Part shown: positions 56,607-64,000 of the stretch, in pieces
Position numbering within the stretch: position 1 is the first letter of the stretch
How the letters are laid out: each line of letters starts with the position of its first letter
Source: Dermacentor variabilis
Taxonomy: Eukaryota; Arthropoda; Arachnida; Ixodida; Ixodidae
Length of the DNA: 64,000 nucleotides
Reading direction: 5' to 3'
Assembly: GCF_050947875.1 (NCBI RefSeq)
Contig: NC_134568.1
Coordinates: 212,231,632 to 212,295,631 of the forward strand
The notes under the pieces: generated by a model
What the model was told of the DNA's origin: nothing
What the model saw: only the letters and a program-made list of their open reading frames with translations
Databases searched by the model: none
Made by a program: the position numbers and the translations under genes

Positions 56607-58302
56607 TGAGTGTATATGGCAAGTTTCATTTGTTGTCGCGTTACGGCACACTTATTTGGTTGGTCCCGCTGTGTTTGTCTATAAAGTACCTTATGGATTT
56701 GCATGATCAGTCCCGTGTATCCTTCCTAACACCTAACTAGAGTGAGCTCTAGCTTGGCCCTCTTAGTATGCGACATTATTGAACAAACAACAAATATTGT
56801 GAGCTAGGGTAAACAAGGCGATACAGGGAGGAAGGAGGAGACACGACAAACGTCAGAATTAGTCTTTAAGCTTGCATGAAGGAATATTTCGATTATGTGC
56901 GTGAATTGCAAAGGGAAAAGACGAGCATATATAGAACACGAGCTTGTGGAAACATGCCAGATTCGAGAAAACAGCTGTGGACAATATTTACATTAGGGAA
57001 TGCGAGAGCCGTGCGCGTTCCGCCTGCGTACGCAAGCCGCCGATGTCCCAGCAAAACCTGAGCAGACTTTCGGCTCTTGGCACGTAAGCCACTCGCGTTT
57101 CTTAATCTTGCACTTTGTAATGTGTCAGCGTGCCGTCATTTAATTGTGCCCACCGACAAAGAATGCAACTATCTATAGCAACAACGCACGAACTTCAAGT
57201 CAATTAATTTCAGTGGTCCGGTGCATATGCGTCAATCGTCTGGTTTCATTTTTACATTGTTTTCTTATTTGTAATGGTACTCATCGTCAACAAGGGGTAC
57301 GAAAACAAAATGATCTGCAAGACAGTGTCGTTATAGCGCATCACTGTTACTGATTTTTCTTTTTAAGATGCTGAAAAGGAATTAGGCATGCTTCGCAGTT
57401 ACAAATTTTGACCGTGTGCTTCTGTTGTGCGAACAAACGACGAGAGAATGCATTGTCCTTTCGATTAAATTCTAAGACGCAGAGATATCGGACACGTCTC
57501 CATGTGTGTGACTTCACGCCGGGCGAATTATAACGACCTCCGCACGTGCGTACGCATGTACGTAAGTACAAGTCAGCCTCTGAACCAAACTTGCCGGTCA
57601 CTTGCATTGCCTGCGTTTCACATTTAAAGTTTCAGTCGCCGCTCGTTTGCGGTCTTGGATAAAGGTATAAAACTGACGTTTGACGGGACCTAACGTCTCG
57701 AGGCATACATGGTGTGCGATAGACGGGCTAGTATACAGGGATCTTGAATAATTTCGGCGGGTGTTGTCGCAAGTCGTTTTATGCCAGCGATTCCCACAAA
57801 TTATGTGCCTCCCTCTCCCCCCCTCTCTCGGTCTAAGCGCCCGGTGCACCGCTTACAGCGCTTTTTAATCTGCGATTAGTCCTGAGCGGGCTCTTCGGCT
57901 CTGGACGCAGCGTAAATGTCGCTCTCGTGTGGATATCGAAGTCCGTACTATAGAATAAGTCAGTATTGAATGGACAATCATGGTTGTTTGTTTTGTACGC
58001 ATTTCATTACTTCAGTGCTGTGATTTTCTGTTCCCGTTATATAACGGGTAATTGCGCCGCTTCTAACAAGTTTTACCGACTCTCTACACGAAGCTTTTTT
58101 ACATTTCAATGGCTCCCGCCTCTCGAGTTTCTTTCCCCAACGAGGCTTATTACGTCGTTGGTAAATGTCATGCCCGAGCTTTTATAAGCAGCTTCTCGTT
58201 AACACACTCGGATACTTGCAGATACTACTCGATCACCGGCGGCGTTTAACATATTGTTTGCATCACGCGCGCTAATTCTCTCTCCCCGTTTCTTCATTCG
58301 CA
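56607..58302. other. Non-coding stretch
   Basis: No gene is recognised and nothing repetitive stands out. Confidence 0.45.
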
Positions 58303-58402
58303 GGCCGTGAGAAGCAAGCCCGAGGCATCGACATCGGGAACCAAGATGCAGCCGCGTTAGTCGACGAAGGTTCACCAACTCGGCGCCAGCGTCGGAGCAG
58401 AA
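58303..58402 (+). CDS. Possible internal exon, unknown protein
   Basis: A good acceptor (CTCTCTCCCCGTTTCTTCATTCGCAG shape, ending at about 58302) is followed by an open frame reading REKQARGIDIGNQDAAALVD and then EGSPTRRQRRSRKRAYNG. The right end is unclear, because GT dinucleotides near 58405-58411 are poor donors and the frame stays open further. The composition is protein-like but I recognise no family. This is a single weak exon candidate. Confidence 0.25.
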
Positions 58403-58411
58403 AGCGTGCGT

Positions 58412-59835
58412 ATAATGGATCGATTATCGCCCGTGGCGCATTTGTCTCTTCCTTTTGGCTTCTGTTTTGTAGTTTTGGGGTGCGAATTCCTGTCCGTTTT
58501 CTTTCTGGTATTTCTCGCCCTTCTCATTCCTTTAACTCAGCCACATTGTTTCCGCCAATGTTTTGCGAGTCGGGCATCTTTGGATTGCTACTCAGGAAAG
58601 GTCAACGCCAAGTACGTGCTTAATAAGGTTCATTCGAGATCCACATTGTGGGGCTGGTTTTGATATATTTTTTTCCTAACTTGTGGCTGTTTGCTTTGGT
58701 CTTTCTGAGTGAAGCTGACCTTAGGGTTCTTTGTTGACCCATCACTGCTGACCTCGTGCCGTGTCGCCAACGGACCCTATACGACAGCATTCGTAGCACA
58801 CATGTCGCCTGTTGGATTTGCACATGTACTTACTCGTACACGTGTGGTAATTGCGCCTCGCTAAGGCACACCTTTGTTATGGAATATATACCTACATTTT
58901 TCTCGGCACAGACTTGCTGATAATCTGACCTGAAAACTTGATGTGCCGTTCCGGGCCGAGCAGTATAGAGGGGGATAGCAAGGGAAGGCCGTTGTTAAAT
59001 ATCCTGTACCGTCTACCTTTCCACGAAGTCTGTACACAAGAGCGCATTTTTTCTGAAACGTTACTCCGGCTTTCTACAGCTGCTACAGAAAACTGAAACT
59101 ACAATCCCGAATTGTGTGCTCGAGTTAAATACGGGTGCCCGCGAAAATTTCCTTGGTGTCTGCGGCCTAGTTTGTATAAGTAAATCTCGAACTAATAACC
59201 GAAGCCTGGACGCAAAACTAAAACTGATTGTACAACTTTAGTCCACACTGATTGTGAGGAAGCGAGAAGGGAGGTGGCGGCGCGTTCAGAAATTTTGGAA
59301 GTGCCGTTCAAGGATTTATGCTATATATAGCCAACAAGTGCCCGCGTCTTCATCTTAGGTGCTGTTTAAAGGCTGCTAATAAGAAAATAAACAACCATGC
59401 CTGGAGTTACGAAAAGATTGCTTCAATTGCGTGTACTACTCATTCATAACGAATTTAGCGAAGGGGAAACTGCATTCTAGTTGGCCATATCACCCGCATT
59501 AAGCGCTGTTCGCGCTTATGCGTCGGCAAGTCGTCACTGGCTCACGGAGCATACTGACACGTTCTCTTAGTCCAGCCAACAACTTGCCGCGCACATTTCA
59601 CGGTTAATTAGTGTTTTCTACTGCAGTCACCTTCGCGTTTTTTGATCAGTCATGATTATTTAGCTCATCATATGCCTCATTGTTACCTTTGGTAACACCG
59701 ACGTCAAGTGCTCTGGGTTGCACCATGCACTATAGTCGGAGTTGCCAGAAAGTAACTGCCGGGACAGGAAGAAAATGTTGAGCGTACTGGACAGTGGTTG
59801 AAGCCTGGATGTTTGGCAGCGAACGCTTCGCAAAC

Positions 59836-59836
<1 letters not shown>
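58412..59836. other. Non-coding stretch
   Basis: No gene is recognised and no repeat end is identified. Confidence 0.45.

Positions 59837-59900
<64 letters not shown>
59837..59900 (+). repeat. (AT)n microsatellite, 64 bp
   Basis: A pure AT tract. The IYIYIY frames across it are artefacts. Confidence 0.97.
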
Positions 59901-59903
<3 letters not shown>

Positions 59904-61482
59904 AATTCGTTGCCGGCGCGCAGGGCATGCGCAGCGCACGTAAGTGTTCAGCCCACGCAGAGGTTTTGCGCCAAAGGCATAGCGTCGCTGGCGAGTGCTG
60001 TGTTGCTTTATTCTGTACCGTGTCTTCCGGGCCAGCATGCTTCGGCCACTATCTTTCTAGCTGGGACGATAGTTTTTCGCAACGGCGTGGTTCTGCAGGC
60101 CATTATCGGGAGCGCAGAGAGGAAACGACATTCCCAAGGGGATGGGGAAGGCGCCCTTTTTTTTTATGCGGCTAATTGCTTTTAGCGAAGGAGGGAGGGG
60201 ATGCGTGATTTGTCCCTTTTGTCCCCTCTTTTTGGCGTCATCCATACATAATGTGTCTCTCTGGGCGCTCATGTAGGCCAACTTCTGGTCCGGTTTTTCT
60301 TCCGCTTTTTTTCTGCGGGGGGGGGGGGGGATGGTACCTCTGCGCAGAGGTGACATTCTGTGCTTGGGTGCTTTGTTGCGTTGCTGTTTCCCTTATGCGG
60401 CGGCTTCGTTTTCTCCTACCTAATTTGAGGCTGGCGCAATAAAAATGGAAGCGGACGGAGCACTAGCTGTTATGCGCGCTCGACTGCAGTTCAACTTTGC
60501 AGTAGGACGTGTGTTCGCGCGCGCAAGCCCGAGCCGTCTTTCGCTGCCGCGTACTTAACTACATTGAAACACCATGTCTCTGAGAGATCGCATTGTTCCG
60601 TCAGGGCCGCTGGCGATGGCTCATCGCTACGGGTGCTGCGTCTTCCATCGGGTTCGTCCTTTTTACGTAATGCTTGCCGGAACCTCGGCAGATCTCGTTA
60701 TCTCCGTGGCGGTGTATGTGAAGGGCTCGAAGGAAAAGGAGGCTTTTGTTTCTGATGTACGCGGCCACTAGAGCTATTTCTGTGTCATTCCGTTCGGATG
60801 GATCGAAGCCTCGTTAAATATACTCCCCCCCCCCCCAATCTATCCCTCTCCTCCTCATCTGGAGTGAAACCCTTCCTTGATGACCTTAGTTTAGTTTTAT
60901 CTTGGCTCTTGTAGAAGAATATGAAAAGAAAACGAAAAGAGAGAACCCGATCATTTCTTGTGCAGCCTATCTTCGATCGGAATTTGCCTGGTGGTCGGGC
61001 TCCTTGTACCGAGGATGAATTGTTGTCGCGATGTTTTCACCGCGAGGAGCTCGCTTAAACGAGGGAACGGCAGTCAGTTGCTGCCGTTGATGTCAGTGTG
61101 TGGCTTCAAAGGTGTGTAGTTTTCAAACTTAAAAACTTTAGTTGGAGGACCCGCCGTACGTGAGAAAAAGGAGTAATGTGCTATTAACCTGTTAGTAATG
61201 CCGCTCGACACGTGGGGCGATGAATTACCGCAAATACCACTGAATCTGTCGTCGGTTTTGATGGGCGAAAGCGAACCGAAAATCACGTCGCACATTAGTC
61301 CCAATGGTGCTGCCCTTATATTTATCGAGTCGGCCATTTATATGACACGTTTGCGCATACACGACGAAGCGCATTGTTTTTTTCTTATCTCTTTCGCTGT
61401 GCTCCTGAAGAATGTCGCAGAATCTTGGAGGTCCCTTGAAAAGGATGGCTGCATGTGACGAATCGCACGAAAATATTTTGAC
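59901..61482. other. Non-coding stretch
   Basis: No gene family is recognised. A 65-codon ATG frame at 60574-60771 has fair start context but no domain and no splice partner. G-runs (60318-60330) and C-runs (60826-60836) are present. Confidence 0.4.
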
Positions 61483-62242
61483 TTAAAGGACCCCTCACCA
61501 GGCCCCATAGCAAATTTTGGTTATACGCTGGAAGTTGTTACGTGCCCTCTAAGGAGCGCTAAGCAGCAGGGATTTTTCAAATTGGTTCATTAATAGCCGA
61601 AATATAAACATTTCAGCGCTGCGAACCCATGATTTCAGGAGGCGAGCGCCCCTGCCAAGAGAGACGCTCTCCACTTGCCCCATCTAGCTTCCGCAAGCGA
61701 AATTCCTTCCCTGCGTTTTGTCGTATACCGGACCTCGAGGATCGCATGACGCATACGCCACGGGCCCCGCTTTCATCCCACCCCCCGCCCCCTCGCCTTT
61801 TTGCTGCGCGGCGCACTTCTGCTGACGGCGTCGCGCGCGAGCTGTTGTTATTTGTCTCGTTTCGTGCAGCGCACGATTTTGCTCGCTGTGCACGAGAACA
61901 TCCGACTAGCGGTATAAGCCAGTGCCACACGAACACTGAGGCAGACACAAGCGGATCACAGAGTATGATCGCGCGCTGGAACACGGTAGAAAATGGCATA
62001 GTTTCGATGTCTGCGCGCGCGACTGCGCGACGTGGGGACAAGCAGACGAAATGGAAGTACATCCCTCTATCTACGGTACGAAGTAAAACAAGAACACGCA
62101 GACATCCCGTTTGTTTCTTTTATTTCTCTAAACCTTAATTCGTCTGTCGATGAAACAGATTACACAAATCACAGATGTTGCCTTGAATAATTCTCGAAGT
62201 CGCGAGTCACTAAGAGCGACGTCGCAGCAAAGACACATGTAC
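61483..62242 (+). repeat. Dispersed repeat R, plus copy
   Basis: It begins at TTAAAGGACCCCTCACCAGG and matches 35155-35913 in reverse along its length, ending near GAATAATTCTCGAAGTC and the following about 40 bases. The start is TTAA in both copies. No conserved protein frame exists; the 149-codon minus frame here has no equivalent in the other copy. Confidence 0.65.
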
Positions 62243-62854
62243 GTACAGGCGCCGACAAAAGTGGTATACTCCGCGCAGATTGCTACTGCAGCGGCGTCGC
62301 TCGGCATTTTGGCGAGCTGAAGCACGAAACATTGACACGAGTCAAGCGACATGCTTGCAGATAATAAAGGGCACCCATTGGCTGTCTCGATCCCAGATGC
62401 TGCCTGTAGATGGCGTTGCGATGCAGTTTGCCGTCAGAGTATCGCAAAGGTCGGGATTTGACTGGCAACACTGAGCGGCCACCGCCATATACCTTCCAAG
62501 CCGACTGCGTCGCGGGAAGGCCGCCGTGTTGGAAGAGCTTGATATTCGGTGACACATCGGGTTGAGTGTTTAGTGAAGTACAAATACTTTGTGCCGGGAG
62601 ATAATGGTTGCTAAGAACGAAAACAAAATGTTATTTTGTGCGAAGTAATGCAGCCGGTTTTTGTTTTGCACGCCGATCGTGTTTACTGCTGGAACTGTGC
62701 TACGATTATGGGCAGCAGCTTAGCGTTGCTATCAGGAGCTTATGCACGCGTTTTTTGCCCCTTCCGCGGAGCGAGCTACGAAGGAAACATTTCGTCACTT
62801 CGAGTCGCAATGAGGCAAGCTTGTGCTTTTGGGCATGAACATCGTGGACCACCA
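62243..62854. other. Non-coding stretch
   Basis: No gene is recognised. Confidence 0.45.
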
Positions 62855-62866
62855 CCGGCTTCTATT

Positions 62867-63090
62867 AAAAAATTAAATTATAGGGTTTTACGTGCCAAAA
62901 CCACTTGCTTATTATGAGGCACTCCGTAGTGGAGGACTGCGGAAATTTCTAACACCTGGGGTTCTTTAACGTGCACCTAAATCTAAGTACACGGGTGTTT
63001 TCGCATTTCGCCCCCACCGAAATGAGGTCACCGTGGCCGGCATTCGATCCCGCGACCTCGTGCTCAGCAGCCCAGCACCAAAGCCACTGT
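62867..63090 (-). mobile_element. tRNA-derived SINE (Ruka-like) with intact target duplication
   Basis: A minus-strand copy flanked by the perfect 12-bp direct repeat CCGGCTTCTATT (62855-62866 and 63091-63102). In plus view it runs from the tail complement GGGTTTTACGTGCCAAAACC through GGGGTTCTTTAACGTGCAC and GCATTTCGCCCCC to the head complement GATCCCGCGACCTCGTGCTC. The duplication shows insertion by target-primed reverse transcription and fixes both ends. Confidence 0.92.
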
Positions 63091-63205
63091 CCGGCTTCTA
63101 TTGAATGTTTCCAAGCAGGACGAAACTAACACCTGACCGTGTCGCAGGTACGTACGTTCATGGTATAATTTCACAAGCTAAATCGGATACATTCAATTTA
63201 TTTCA

Positions 63206-63436
63206 CCCGCCGTGGTTGCTCAGTGGCTATGGTGTTGGGCTGCTGAGCACAAGGTCGCGGGATCGAATTCCGGCCGCGGCGGCCGCATTTCCATGGGGGA
63301 GAAATGTGAAAACACCCGTGTACTTAGATTTAAGTGCACGTTAAAGAACCCCAGGTGGTCAAAATTTCCGAGTCCCTCACTACGGCGTGCCTCATAATCT
63401 GAAAGTGGTTTTGGCACGTAAAACACCATAATTGAT
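63206..63436 (+). mobile_element. tRNA-derived SINE (Ruka-like)
   Basis: A full-length-looking copy: ACCCGCCGTGGTTGCTCAGTG head, GGTCGCGGGATCGAATTCC B-box region, CGGCCGCATTTCCATGG, AACCCCAGGTGGTC, CTACGGCGTGCCTCATAATC and the tail GGCACGTAAAACACCATAATT. The flanks ATTCAATTTATTTC and ATTCACATTTAATTT are similar but not identical, perhaps a decayed duplication. It lies 115 bases from the copy above, in the opposite orientation. Confidence 0.88.
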
Positions 63437-64000
63437 TCACATTTAATTTAGTTTGTAATCGATACCGCGCGTTCTCGACTCTGCCGGGCGACTTCGTCCG
63501 CACGACACACTGCGACTGCCGTGTGCGCACCGGTGTTTGGCCGTGATCGTAAGACGATCTGTGCACAGCAGGTGTAAAAACCAACTTCGATGACCATTTT
63601 GCGCACTAACTCTTGTGTAAGGCTAATTGAGCCATTTGCGTGATTACAGCAACGTATATGTACTTCTGTACACTGATAATGAGCAACAGTTTGCTACATT
63701 TCGATTTATGAACGCGGCTGTCTAGTGCGTTCATGAGCGGCTACTGTTCTCAACGTATTTATGACTGTTTTCTTAGACTTCCAAGATTTGCTGCCTGTGT
63801 AAAAAAAAAAAAAAAAAAAAAGGCAGGAACGCCCGCTGGTGACGCAGCACTTCTTTTTTTCTAAGTTACATGGGCGATGTATAAAATTATTGTGCTTTTA
63901 GAGCGGTTTATGTAACATGCATAGTGACAGAGTGAAACTAAAGCTAACGGGTGTTCTGTTGTTTTGTAGTTCTTGTTATGGATCAAGCACAACACTGTTT
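63437..64000. other. Non-coding stretch
   Basis: No gene is recognised. An A-run of about 21 lies at 63801-63821. Confidence 0.45.

Noticed and set aside
59704..60175. IYIYIY frames
   Set aside because: Readings of the AT microsatellite.
60574..60771. 65-codon ATG frame
   Set aside because: Fair start context but no domain, no splice signals and no repeat support.
61613..62062. 149-codon minus frame
   Set aside because: Lies in dispersed repeat R and is not kept in the copy at 35 kb.

Overview
The window looks like nuclear DNA of a hard tick (Ixodidae). The main reason is at least seven copies of a tRNA-headed SINE that I recognise as the type described in ixodid ticks (Ruka-like). Tick-typical RTE 3' ends, mariner-like, hAT-like and Gypsy elements, and long CA/GT/AT microsatellites agree with this. 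I see no bacterial operons, no rRNA, no functional tRNA and no CRISPR array. Ordinary host genes are scarce. The only host-like coding sequence I can defend is one THAP zinc-finger first exon at 48286-48444. A second THAP gene, split by an intron and carrying a stop codon, lies inside a transposon-like unit.

Left part (1-18 kb): mostly non-coding DNA with CpG-rich patches near 2, 9 and 16.5 kb. It also holds a solo LTR (3704-4442), three Ruka-like SINEs plus one possible SINE head, an RTE 3' end, a pogo/Tigger-like MITE (8004-8542), a compound GACA/GACG microsatellite, and a dead hAT element with its ends still visible (13191-14613).

Centre (18.5-26 kb): a nested stack. A nearly complete Ty3/Gypsy retrotransposon (18865-25271, minus strand, gag-protease-RT-RNase H-integrase, LTRs about 99% identical, 4-bp duplication CCCA) sits inside a solo LTR of another family (18599-25836, duplication CCAC). 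That LTR in turn sits between short inverted repeats of a third element that ends in a mariner-type terminus. The Gypsy pol is broken by two apparent frameshifts.

Middle right (26-45 kb): transposase fragments, a 141-bp GT tract next to an RTE 3' end, and two more copies of the solo-LTR family (29160-29839, 37688-38392). There is a separate LTR (34398-35150) that keeps a primer-binding-site remnant, formed by a deletion rather than a clean LTR-LTR exchange. Next come a mariner-like element with inverted repeats of about 385 bp (38400-41062) and the RNase H end of a LINE (43741-44735).

Right part (45-64 kb): the THAP exon, a 1.8-kb element with 26-bp inverted ends and TA flanks that carries the two-exon THAP gene (51958-53763), several hairpin repeats, a second LTR-like region (55642-56350), a dispersed 760-bp repeat also found inverted at 35 kb, and three SINEs, one with a perfect 12-bp target duplication.

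The genes do not form a pathway. The window is a record of successive insertions, and the target duplications give the insertion order. All ends were found by reading by eye. Ends given to the base are those where terminal motifs or target duplications agree; others are approximate.
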